From NCBI GenBank assembly GCA_021162065.1, contig JAGGZK010000059.1, positions 1 to 41,228 of the forward strand: a stretch of 41,228 bases of DNA. The letters are read 5' to 3'. This document shows, piece after piece, positions 1 to 7,606 of this stretch (position 1 is its first letter; the number at the start of each line of letters is the position of its first letter). The notes beneath the pieces are model-generated. The model had not been told where the DNA came from. It ran no database searches and saw only the letters and a program-made list of their open reading frames with translations. The DNA comes from Thermoplasmata archaeon (lineage in GTDB: Archaea; Thermoplasmatota; E2; UBA202; JdFR-43). Position numbers and translations under genes: made by a program.

Positions 1-2
1 AA

Positions 3-28
3 AGGAAGCATTCATAAGAAAGCTTCCT
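3..28. repeat. Short inverted repeat at window edge
   Basis: The arms AGGAAGC and GCTTCCT are perfectly complementary (7 bp) with a 12-base loop. This could be a hairpin at the end of a gene lying to the left of the window, or chance. There is no strong T-run directly after it, so a terminator role is weak. Confidence 0.25.
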
Positions 29-93
29 CCTGAAAATTTATTGGGTTTATTTATGAAAATGGTGGAGGAATGATATGAAAGAGAAAAAGGCAA

Positions 94-103
94 AATTAAA
101 TAG
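94..103 (+). promoter_or_regulatory. Possible TATA box for the dehydrogenase operon
   Basis: AATTAAATAG resembles an archaeal TATA box. A start site about 25 bases downstream would leave a short leader of roughly 30 bases before the first ATG of the operon. No strong Shine-Dalgarno motif precedes that ATG. The call rests on base composition and spacing only. Confidence 0.35.
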
Positions 104-158
104 GCGAAAAAATATCCGTACTCAACACTTCTGAAAAAACAAAGAAAAGAATATATTG

Positions 159-644
159 ATGTCCTCAATACAAAATACAATGGGCGAACTTGAAAAGAAT
201 ATAGAAAAAATTCTCGAGACAAAATACAGGGATGGAACCAAGATAATCAGGATGAGCAAAACATCAAGGGAACTTTTTGAAGAGTTAAAAAAGGAGTGCC
301 CCGATGTGCCTGAAAAGGAAATAGTGAGTCTCTTCAAATCGGTGGCGGCGGGCACCAAAATGGTGGATTCCGCCATAGTGGCGGCGGCCCACAATATGCA
401 ATACAACGCCACCCATCCAGAAAAGAAAGAGAGGCTCTGGATTGAGGATTTTTTCACCGAAGAAGCAAGAAAAATCATGAAACCGAGAGAGTTGATGAAA
501 AATAAGAAACTCTACAGAGAGTTTATAGATTATATCTCCTCCTTAGAAGAAAAGTATGATGACAAGGATGTGCCGGATGATGCAATTTTCAGGAGGAGAG
601 TAACGGTATTCCTAAAGGAGAGGGTGGGAGGCGCTAAAAAATGA
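159..644 (+). CDS. Hypothetical protein, first gene of dehydrogenase operon
   Basis: A 161-residue, charged, probably soluble and mainly helical protein with no signal peptide or membrane segment. I do not recognise the family. The ORF track begins at an in-frame TTG one codon earlier; the ATG at 159 is preferred. Its last codons overlap the start of the next gene by 4 bases (ATGA), so the two are almost certainly co-translated. No cysteine cluster or nucleotide-binding motif is visible. Its fixed position ahead of four redox subunits suggests an accessory, assembly or regulatory role in the dehydrogenase, but that is inference from context only. Confidence 0.7.
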   Translation: MSSIQNTMGELEKNIEKILETKYRDGTKIIRMSKTSRELFEELKKECPDVPEKEIVSLFKSVAAGTKMVDSAIVAAAHNMQYNATHPEKKERLWIEDFFTEEARKIMKPRELMKNKKLYREFIDYISSLEEKYDDKDVPDDAIFRRRVTVFLKERVGGAKK

Positions 645-2080
645 GGATTGAGGAGCATCCTGTACTGGAATTTGAGAGGGGCAAAGAGATTTATTTCTAT
701 TACAACGGGAAAAAAATGAAGGCGTATGAGGGTGAGACGATAGCAGCAGCCCTCCATGCCAATGGGATAACAAAATTCAGCGAAAGCACAAAATTCCATC
801 GTCCTCGCGGCTTTTTCTGCGGTATAGGGAAATGCTCCTCCTGCTTAATGAAGGTGGATGGAGTACCCAATGTGAGAACCTGCATTACATTGGTGAAGGA
901 AGGAATGGTGGTGGAGGACAATGACGGCGAACTTCCCGATGGCGAGGTGCAGGAGGCAAAGACGGTGGAAATGGAGGTGGACATAGCCATAGTGGGAGGG
1001 GGAGCGGCTGGCCTGAGCGCCGCCATAGAGGCATCGCCATATGCCAGCGTGGTCGTCATAGATGAAAATCCCCGTCCCGGGGGACAGCTCATAAAGCAGA
1101 CCCACAAATTTTTTGGGAGCAAGGAGGAGAGGGCGGGCACAAGAGGCATAGAAATTGCCAGATTGCTGCGGGAAGAGGCGAGCAAAAAATGCAACATTCT
1201 GCTCAACACCAGTGTAATTGGGTATTATGATAGGGGCCATCATTTTCTCGTCGCTGTAAACAGGATGGAAAACGTCGTCTACGAAATCAAAGCAAGGAAG
1301 ATAATATTTGCCACCGGTGCGCAGGAGAATATGCTGGTGTTTGAGGGAAACGATCTGCCGGGCATATATGGAGCAGGGGGAGTGCAAACTTTGATGAATG
1401 TTTATGGAGTCAAACCTGGAAAGAAGGGGCTCATAGTGGGGGCTGGCAATGTCGGCCTTATCCTGGCATACCAGTTAAAACAGGCAGGAGTGGATGTGGT
1501 GGCAATAATAGAGGCAATGCCAAAAATAGGGGGGTATATGGTCCATGCTGCCAAGGTAAGGAGGTGTGGAGTGCCCATATACACCAAACATTCCATAAAA
1601 AGAGCCTATGGAAGCGAGAGAGTGGAGGGAGCAACCATAGTGGAGCTCGATGAAAACTGGAATTATGTGGAAGGTAGCGAGCAGGATGTGGAATGCGATT
1701 TCATCTGTCTGGCAGTGGGGCTGACTCCATCTGTCCGTCTGGTTGCCCAGACAGGAGCGGAAATAACCTACATCAATGAGGCGGGAGGATGGATTGCCCT
1801 GCATAATGAATATATGGAAACGACGAAGGAGGGCATATATGTGGCCGGTGATCTGGCCAACATTGAAGAGGCATCCGTTGCCATGCTTGAAGGAAAAATA
1901 GCGGGTCTGCATGCCGCCCATTCCATAGCGCCGGTGGAGAACTTTGATGAAAAGATGAGGGCATATATGGAAAATCTCAAGATTTTCAGAGAGGGCGTCT
2001 TTGGAGCAAGACCCAAAATGGCAAAGGAAAAAATAAGGGAGAGATACCATGAAAAGATGGGAAAGGGAAGGAGTGGTTGA
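641..2080 (+). CDS. 2Fe-2S/FAD subunit of amino-acid dehydrogenase (HcnA/HcnB-like, PDH alpha-like)
   Basis: 479 residues. The N-terminal ~100 residues form a Fer2_4-type 2Fe-2S domain with the cysteine set CGIGKCSSC followed by a later RTC. From about residue 115 there is a pyridine-nucleotide-disulphide oxidoreductase-like FAD domain with the dinucleotide motif VGGGAAGLS, and a second NAD(P)-type motif VGAGNVG around residue 267. The C-terminal part has the usual GDLAN flavin motif. This architecture matches the alpha subunit of dye-linked L-proline dehydrogenase of Thermococcales and fused HcnA/HcnB of hydrogen-cyanide-synthase-like enzymes. It probably passes electrons from the DAO-type subunit to an acceptor. 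It overlaps the next gene by 32 bases. The substrate of the complex is not determined by sequence. Confidence 0.88.
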   Translation: MRIEEHPVLEFERGKEIYFYYNGKKMKAYEGETIAAALHANGITKFSESTKFHRPRGFFCGIGKCSSCLMKVDGVPNVRTCITLVKEGMVVEDNDGELPDGEVQEAKTVEMEVDIAIVGGGAAGLSAAIEASPYASVVVIDENPRPGGQLIKQTHKFFGSKEERAGTRGIEIARLLREEASKKCNILLNTSVIGYYDRGHHFLVAVNRMENVVYEIKARKIIFATGAQENMLVFEGNDLPGIYGAGGVQTLMNVYGVKPGKKGLIVGAGNVGLILAYQLKQAGVDVVAIIEAMPKIGGYMVHAAKVRRCGVPIYTKHSIKRAYGSERVEGATIVELDENWNYVEGSEQDVECDFICLAVGLTPSVRLVAQTGAEITYINEAGGWIALHNEYMETTKEGIYVAGDLANIEEASVAMLEGKIAGLHAAHSIAPVENFDEKMRAYMENLKIFREGVFGARPKMAKEKIRERYHEKMGKGRSG

Positions 2081-2513
2081 ACTCGAAGATTTGGACATAC
2101 CTTCCGAGGAATACCTGAGGAAAGGAGTGGCAATCACAGAATGCCTGCAGGAGATACCCTGCAATCCCTGCGTGGAGGCATGCCCCGTGGATGCCATATC
2201 CATGGAAACCATAAATGACACACCCAAGATTGATTACGAGAAATGCATTGGATGCGGAAATTGCGTTGATGCATGTCCTGGCCTGGCAATGTTTCTGGTT
2301 AAGGTGACTGGCGATAGTGCCCTCATAACATTGCCCTATGAATTTCTCCCCGTTCCTGAAAAGGAGGAGAGGGTAAAGGCGTTAAACAGGGAAGGAAAGG
2401 AGATATGCGATGCGGTGGTTAAAAGAATAAGGAGGGGGAGGACAACACTTGTTACAATAGAAGTGCCCGCCGAATATGCTCTGGAAGCGAGAAATATAAA
2501 GGTGGTGAGATGA
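2049..2513 (+). CDS. 4Fe-4S dicluster ferredoxin subunit
   Basis: 154 residues with two 4Fe-4S motifs in the first half: CNPCVEACPVDA with an extra upstream cysteine (ITEC), and CIGCGNCVDACPG. The C-terminal half lacks cysteines apart from one and is of unknown fold. The gene starts inside the 3' end of the FAD subunit gene and its stop overlaps the next start (ATGA), so it is translationally coupled on both sides. Ferredoxin-like subunits of this kind accompany proline-dehydrogenase-type complexes and likely carry electrons away from the flavins. The start at 2049 gives a long overlap; no later in-frame ATG lies before the first cysteine motif. Confidence 0.85.
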   Translation: MKRWEREGVVELEDLDIPSEEYLRKGVAITECLQEIPCNPCVEACPVDAISMETINDTPKIDYEKCIGCGNCVDACPGLAMFLVKVTGDSALITLPYEFLPVPEKEERVKALNREGKEICDAVVKRIRRGRTTLVTIEVPAEYALEARNIKVVR

Positions 2514-2773
2514 AGATTGTCTGCAGGTGTGAGGATATAACTGAAGAAGATATCATAAGGGCGATAGAGGAATACGGATGCACCACCCTGGCGGAATTAA
2601 AGCAGATTCTACGCCTCGGGATGGGTCACTGCCAGGGAAGGACATGTCTGCCAATAGCAGCAAAGATTCTGGCAAGGAAGACAGGAAAGAGTATGGAGGA
2701 AATAATGCCATCCTTCCGGCCGCCGGTGGTGAGCATAGAGGTGGGAGTCATAGCCAAGAAGGTGAAGAAATGA
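2510..2773 (+). CDS. BFD-like [2Fe-2S]-binding subunit
   Basis: An 87-residue protein with the four-cysteine pattern of the BFD/Fer2_BFD fold: CRC near residues 5-7 and CQGRTC near residues 41-46. In HcnB-like and proline-dehydrogenase-like enzymes this domain is often fused to the C-terminus of the FAD subunit; here it is a separate polypeptide between the ferredoxin and DAO-type subunits. The stop overlaps the next start by 4 bases. Its role is inferred to be electron transfer within the complex. Confidence 0.85.
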   Translation: MKIVCRCEDITEEDIIRAIEEYGCTTLAELKQILRLGMGHCQGRTCLPIAAKILARKTGKSMEEIMPSFRPPVVSIEVGVIAKKVKK

Positions 2774-3912
2774 AGGAGAGGGCAGAGGTTGTTGTAATAG
2801 GGGGAGGAATAAATGGCTCTGCCATTGCCTATGAACTTGCCAAAAGAGGAAAGGAAGTGGTGGTGGTGGAAAGAAAGTGGCTGGCTTATGGCGCCACTGG
2901 CAGATGCGGGGCAGGGATAAGGCAGCAGTGGAGCACTAAGGAAAATGCTCTTCTGGCAAAGAAAAGTGTTGAGATTTTTGAAAAACTTGAAGAGGAACTG
3001 GGGCATGAGATAGGGTTAAGGCAGGGTGGCTACCTTATAGCCATCCATGATGAGGAGGACATGAAACAGGCGAAAAAAAATGTGGAGATGCAGAGAAGCA
3101 TAGGCCTTCCTGTCAGGATAATAGGAGAGGATGAAATAAAGGAAATAGCCCCCATTCTTGATCCAAAGGGAATGGAAGCCATAGCAGCCACCTTCTGCCC
3201 CACGGATGGACATGCCAACCCCTTCAAGACAACCTATGCCTATGCCATGGCCGCCCAAAAGATGGGAGCTGAATTTTATAAGTTTACAGAGGTACAGGAC
3301 ATAAAGGTGGAAGATGGGAAAGTAAAGAAAGTTATCACAGATAAGGGGGAGATAGAAACAAAATGGGTTGTCAACGCCGCTGGAGCGTGGAGCAGTAAAA
3401 TTTCAAAAATGGTGGGACTTGAAATTCCCAACAAACCCGTGAGAAAGGAGGCAATGGTGACGGAGCCGGTGAAAAGAACCTTTGATTGCATGGTCATATC
3501 ATTTAAGCATGGAATCTATTTCAGTCAGCAGGATGAGGGACAGATACTTGGGGGAATTCCATCGCCAGAAGAAAAAGTAGGGTATTACACGCAGCCGACC
3601 TTTTCATTTCTGCGGCATATGGCCTACACTCTTGGAAAATATGCCCCTCCGCTGAAACATGTTAGAATTCTACGACAATGGACCGGCTTTTATGATGTAA
3701 CCCCGGATGCCCTTCCGATACTCGGAGAAACAGATATCGAGGGTTTCATTCAATGCAATGGTTTCAGCGGGCATGGCTTCATGATTGCTCCCATGACGGC
3801 GAAACTGCTCGCCCAGTTAATATGCGGAGAAAAACTGGATATGGACATAGAGCGTCTCAACATGAGCAGATTCGAGGGCGAGATAGTTGAGGAAAAGTCG
3901 GTTGTTGGTTAA
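2770..3912 (+). CDS. DAO-family FAD-dependent amino-acid dehydrogenase (PDH beta-like)
   Basis: 380 residues from the ATG at 2770, which overlaps the previous stop; the 444-aa ORF in the track is an out-of-context extension. The N-terminus has a Rossmann FAD motif, VVIGGGINGSAIAYELAKRG, and the C-terminus has the DAO-type signature with WTGFYDVTPDALPILG and GFSGHGFM. The family includes sarcosine oxidase, the proline dehydrogenase beta subunit and HcnC. It probably oxidises a secondary or D/L-amino acid and hands electrons to the subunits encoded upstream. Proline is the best-known substrate for this four-subunit arrangement in archaea, but hydroxyproline, sarcosine or another amine are alternatives. 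Confidence 0.87.
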   Translation: MKERAEVVVIGGGINGSAIAYELAKRGKEVVVVERKWLAYGATGRCGAGIRQQWSTKENALLAKKSVEIFEKLEEELGHEIGLRQGGYLIAIHDEEDMKQAKKNVEMQRSIGLPVRIIGEDEIKEIAPILDPKGMEAIAATFCPTDGHANPFKTTYAYAMAAQKMGAEFYKFTEVQDIKVEDGKVKKVITDKGEIETKWVVNAAGAWSSKISKMVGLEIPNKPVRKEAMVTEPVKRTFDCMVISFKHGIYFSQQDEGQILGGIPSPEEKVGYYTQPTFSFLRHMAYTLGKYAPPLKHVRILRQWTGFYDVTPDALPILGETDIEGFIQCNGFSGHGFMIAPMTAKLLAQLICGEKLDMDIERLNMSRFEGEIVEEKSVVG

Positions 3913-4017
3913 ATGGAATCTGGATTGTTGAATCCCCACGTCCCATAACAAATTAATCCTAAATTTTGGGATTAAGCAAAAACGAAGTGCAGAAAAGAGT
4001 CGTCAATTAATATGAAT

Positions 4018-4827
4018 TCATTTTACATCCACAAGAGAATCCAGTGTCTCTATCACCTTTTCCACCGATTCCGGTTCAAATGATACACTTATGGCATCAA
4101 CAGGACATATCTCAGCACATCTTCCACAACCTCTGCAGGTATCTTTGATGACGGCCCTTCCATTTTCAATAGCGATGGCTTCCACAAAACATATATCCAC
4201 ACATTTTCCGCATCCTATGCATTTCTCCTCCACCTTTACCTCAACACCGGGCATTTTTTTCACTTTGTTTCCGATGGACTCATGAAGTGTGGGAAGCACA
4301 AGCCACAGACAGCAGCAGGGGCAGCAGTTGCAGATGGTAAGAAGTTTTTCCCCTGGCCCTGTGCCGAGCCACACAGTATCGAGTTTGTTCCTACCTATAA
4401 GATGAACCAATCCCGCATCTCTGCACTTCCTCACATGCTCAAGTGCTTCCTCTTTGCTCACCCTTCTTCCGAAGGCAGGATTGATGTTTAAAGCCGCCTC
4501 TCCAAGGAAAAGGCAACCAAGATCTCTGGGATAATCTTGGCATTTCGTGGATTCTCTGCAGATGCAAAAATTCATTATCCAGTGATAACGGGCTTTCTGA
4601 ATAAAATATTCCACCACCTTGGATGGAAGCACCATGGATTCGGGTGGTTCAACTTTCATATTCATCTGAATCACCCTATCCTTGGGGAGGTAAAAGAGAT
4701 GATCGCCATCAAAAAGCATTTTGTCTATAAGTTCACGGAATCCTGGCATTCTGGTGAGGCGAGCCAGCATAAACCGCGATGGAAAAAGTTTTTTTAGCAG
4801 GGAAACAAACAGGCGTGAACGAGCCAT
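4018..4827 (-). CDS. Cysteine-rich 4Fe-4S ferredoxin-domain protein
   Basis: 269 residues. The last ~70 residues are a classic two-cluster ferredoxin: CIGCGKCVDIC at about 203-213 (followed by FVEA instead of the usual PVEA) and CRGCGRCAEICP at about 231-242. Before this lies a domain with cysteines near 88, 90, 96 and 105 and a dense run, CNCCPCCC, at 166-173. The N-terminal 60 residues are basic and hydrophobic but show no clear signal peptide. It resembles uncharacterised 4Fe-4S proteins of anaerobes with an extra metal or cluster site. It is convergent with the dehydrogenase operon. Function unknown; electron transfer is the safest inference. Confidence 0.8.
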   Translation of the reverse strand: MARSRLFVSLLKKLFPSRFMLARLTRMPGFRELIDKMLFDGDHLFYLPKDRVIQMNMKVEPPESMVLPSKVVEYFIQKARYHWIMNFCICRESTKCQDYPRDLGCLFLGEAALNINPAFGRRVSKEEALEHVRKCRDAGLVHLIGRNKLDTVWLGTGPGEKLLTICNCCPCCCLWLVLPTLHESIGNKVKKMPGVEVKVEEKCIGCGKCVDICFVEAIAIENGRAVIKDTCRGCGRCAEICPVDAISVSFEPESVEKVIETLDSLVDVK

Positions 4828-5069
4828 GTCAATAATGGAAAAATCCTATATCATTGTTATCATCTTTTCGAGGTTATTGAAAAAAATCATGATGAACAAA
4901 GAAATTGTCATGGCAACTATGTGTCTAATTCTCATGGATTTTTTCTTATAGCTTGTGAATAACAATCTTCTTGTTTCAAATCCATCAAATATTTCTCTGC
5001 CTTTCTTTCCAAAAGGTTTGCCCGGTTTTTTTGCTATTTCTTCTCTGGAAGGATGTGGTGATAAGCATA

Positions 5070-5171
5070 ATGAAACTGGCGGGCATAGGAATTTTCGTGG
5101 TTTTGGTGATAACGATAATCTGCGTTGTCGGCATAGTGATGATATCAAAATGGGGCGAAGTGGAACAGTAA
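5070..5171 (+). CDS. Possible small single-span membrane peptide
   Basis: A 33-residue reading frame with one strongly hydrophobic segment (about residues 4-26) and a charged tail ending SKWGEVEQ. A purine-rich GGAAGGA lies 17 bases before the ATG; in-frame GTG codons at 5055 and 5058 would be better spaced, so the peptide may start there. It is the only plausible gene in the otherwise empty stretch 4828-5271, which also holds the promoter side of the ferredoxin-like gene. Nothing links it to a known family. Confidence 0.3.
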   Translation: MKLAGIGIFVVLVITIICVVGIVMISKWGEVEQ

Positions 5172-5271
5172 TCACATCTCTTTCTCTCCTATTTTTTTGG
5201 TGGGCATCTACCATACAATAAAGCGCATTAAATGATACACCCTCCTCCCCATAAAAAGAGGGAAGGGATAG

Positions 5272-6927
5272 CTACACACACTTCATGCCTCTCAGCCTAT
5301 TAATGGCAAATGCCACCTCATATTTCCTGGGCTCAGCATACTCACCCCTTGGAGGAAGAATGGAAAGAAATTTTCCTTCATATTCATCCATGACCTGGCG
5401 CAGAGATTTTCTACTAAATTCCTTGGATATTTTATAAATTACATCTCCCATTGCCTTCACCTGGCCCCTTTCCACAATCTGCTCCACCCTGCCTAAATCT
5501 ATGGTCTGCATTCCAAACCTGAGTTTGTCAATGCCATCTGCCTTTATCTTAACCTTTCCCCTTATGGTGGGATTTATCGTTTCTGGCAATGGCCTCCTCT
5601 CCCTTATCCTTATTTTTCCCGGCTCCTCCCTTATTCTTTTACTCACAAATTTATGGGCAATTTCCTTTGCCTTCTCTGTGACATCTTTTGGCACATACCT
5701 ATCCATCATGAGTACCAGATCTGCTTCATCAAAATACTCCCCTATGCCTCCCGCAATCATTATTATTGATATGCCCTCTCTTTTCAGAGAAGGAAGCATG
5801 TCTATGAGGGGGGTTATGGGTTCCTTTTCCTTTGGAATCAGTTCCTGCATTCTTCTGTCCCTCAGCATCAAATTGGTGGCGGAGGTGTCCTCATCTATTA
5901 GAAGAAATTTGGAGCCAATCTCTATTGCCTCACATATGTTCGCCGCCTGAGATGTGCTTCCAGAGGCATTTTCGGTGGAGAAATTCCGGGTATCCATACC
6001 GTTGGGAAGATTTGATATGAAAGAGGAGATATCCACGTTGGCAACGTATCTGCCATCCTCCGCCCTTATCTTCACCGCATCCTCTCTCGCTATAACGAAT
6101 TCCCTTCCATCTCCCGGAATATGATTGTATATGCCCATTGAAATCGCCTCAAGGAGTGTAGATTTTCCGTGATATGCGCCCCCCACTATCAAAGTTAGTC
6201 CCTCTCTTATCCCCATTCCCTCTATCCTCCTGTTCGGACAATCAAAGGAAACCCGGAGGGAAGAAGGGGAAACAAATTTTATGGCATCCTCCATTGGCTC
6301 ATCTTCCACACCACTTTTTCTGGGGAGAACAGAGCCGTCAGCAATGAAAGCCACAAGTCCCTCCTTTTTCAGATTTTTTCTTATGAAATTGGCATCCTCC
6401 GCCACCTCCACATGCTCCTTCATTTTTTTGTAGTCCGAAGAATGATATATCATGGATTCTCTAACTATTTCCGGCAGGATATTAAAGAAGATTTTTCTCG
6501 CTTCCTTACCTGCGATTCTTCTTCCATAGGCAGGCAGACCAATGTAAAATCTCGCCTCTATTCCCTCGCCATTTATGACCATGCTGCTCCTCTTCAGAAT
6601 TTTCTGCCCGGGACGCATTATGGTTATCATGCCACTTTTCCCTGTTCCGCTTTTCCCGCTTCTCCTTCTTGCTTCCTCATAAAAACATCTTGTGAGATAA
6701 TCCTCGAGAGCAACCTTTCTGGATTCGTTTTCCCACAGTTCTGCAGGAAATTTGGCCGTGGAATGGGAAATAAAAACCCTGCAGGCGGATGGCGGCGCAA
6801 AGGGATCACTCTGCACATGGTCTACGATGAGATGAAAATCTGGAAAGGAGTATTCCCCCTCCAAGTCCTTATATGCCTTATAACCTCTTCCGTCAATCTT
6901 CGAGAGCAGCTCTCTCAACCTGTTCAT
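5272..6927 (-). CDS. ABC-class ATPase (COG3044-type)
   Basis: 551 residues, the normal length for the stand-alone 'predicted ATPase of the ABC class' family. Visible motifs are Walker A GGAYHGKST (about 249-257), an ABC-signature-like ASGSTSQ (about 321-327) and Walker B with FLLIDEDTSATN (about 341-352). There are no membrane segments, so it is a soluble cytoplasmic ATPase, not a transporter component. The family's molecular role is poorly known; nucleic-acid-related functions have been proposed for relatives. It lies 46 bases downstream of queE on the same strand but has its own TATA-like element (near 6948-6956) spaced for leaderless initiation at this ATG. Confidence 0.85.
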   Translation of the reverse strand: MNRLRELLSKIDGRGYKAYKDLEGEYSFPDFHLIVDHVQSDPFAPPSACRVFISHSTAKFPAELWENESRKVALEDYLTRCFYEEARRRSGKSGTGKSGMITIMRPGQKILKRSSMVINGEGIEARFYIGLPAYGRRIAGKEARKIFFNILPEIVRESMIYHSSDYKKMKEHVEVAEDANFIRKNLKKEGLVAFIADGSVLPRKSGVEDEPMEDAIKFVSPSSLRVSFDCPNRRIEGMGIREGLTLIVGGAYHGKSTLLEAISMGIYNHIPGDGREFVIAREDAVKIRAEDGRYVANVDISSFISNLPNGMDTRNFSTENASGSTSQAANICEAIEIGSKFLLIDEDTSATNLMLRDRRMQELIPKEKEPITPLIDMLPSLKREGISIIMIAGGIGEYFDEADLVLMMDRYVPKDVTEKAKEIAHKFVSKRIREEPGKIRIRERRPLPETINPTIRGKVKIKADGIDKLRFGMQTIDLGRVEQIVERGQVKAMGDVIYKISKEFSRKSLRQVMDEYEGKFLSILPPRGEYAEPRKYEVAFAINRLRGMKCV

Positions 6928-6928
6928 G

Positions 6929-6956
6929 CCCTTTTAAAGGGTAATCCCATATAGAA
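6929..6956 (-). promoter_or_regulatory. TATA-like element and small palindrome before the ABC-class ATPase
   Basis: On the minus strand TTCTATATGG lies about 25 bases before the ATG at 6927, consistent with a leaderless promoter. Between it and the start codon is CCCTTTTAAAGGG, a palindrome with 6-bp arms ending one base from the ATG. The palindrome could be an operator or could simply provide a weak ribosome-binding sequence (AAAAGGG). Confidence 0.35.
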
Positions 6957-6973
6957 TTTGCCATTCGTCATGG

Positions 6974-7606
6974 CTACCTTCCCCTCTCATTGCCCCACAG
7001 AATTTTGTGGAGTTGGATAGATAGCATTACATCCAGCCCATCTTCCAAAATCCATTCTGCAAGTTTTTTTGCATCCATCTCTCCCCATATCGGCTGCATT
7101 ATTATATTGCATACAGGGGCATGCCTATCCAGTATTTTGAGGGCATGCTCATAATCATTCCTGTCGCCTATTATGAATTTCAATTCATCTTGCTGCCTTA
7201 AGAACTCAAAATTCTCCTCCTTCATTTTCTCCATCATTCCTGAAGAAGGAAGTTTGAAATCCATCTTTATCCTCACATCTCTTTCTGCGAGTTTTTCTAT
7301 TCCAATGGAACCATTGGTTTCCACACTCACCTCATGCTTCATCTTCAGAAGAGTATCGATGAGAGCATAAACTTCCTGCTGTAGAAGAGGCTCTCCACCG
7401 GTTATGCACACCCTCCTGCATTTCCATTTTTTAATGGCATCGATTATTTCTTCCACCCCCCTATCTTCTCCCTCATAAAAGGCATAGGTGGTATCGCAAT
7501 ATCTGCACCTGAGGTTACACCCCATTAATCTTACAAATATGGTGGGTCTGCCCACATCAACGCCTTCTCCCTGCAGGGAATAAAATATCTCGTTTACCCT
7601 CATCAT
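6974..7606 (-). CDS. queE: 7-carboxy-7-deazaguanine synthase
   Basis: 210 residues, a small radical-SAM enzyme. The cluster motif appears near the N-terminus as CNLRCRYC, followed by DTTYAF and the conserved ITGGEPLLQ. QueE converts 6-carboxy-tetrahydropterin to 7-carboxy-7-deazaguanine on the way to preQ0, which archaea insert into tRNA as the precursor of archaeosine. The start overlaps the end of the lipoprotein gene by 4 bases. It is the last of four overlapping minus-strand genes that include queD and queC, so pathway assignment is firm. Confidence 0.93.
   Translation of the reverse strand: MMRVNEIFYSLQGEGVDVGRPTIFVRLMGCNLRCRYCDTTYAFYEGEDRGVEEIIDAIKKWKCRRVCITGGEPLLQQEVYALIDTLLKMKHEVSVETNGSIGIEKLAERDVRIKMDFKLPSSGMMEKMKEENFEFLRQQDELKFIIGDRNDYEHALKILDRHAPVCNIIMQPIWGEMDAKKLAEWILEDGLDVMLSIQLHKILWGNERGR

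Noticed and set aside
75-134. 19-codon ORF with GGAGG upstream before the dehydrogenase operon
   Set aside because: It contains the proposed TATA box and has no conserved feature; a leader peptide cannot be excluded but is unsupported.
4846-5214. 122-aa minus-strand ORF
   Set aside because: Low-complexity translation, no start context and no conserved motif; it overlaps the promoter side of the ferredoxin-like gene. Likely chance.
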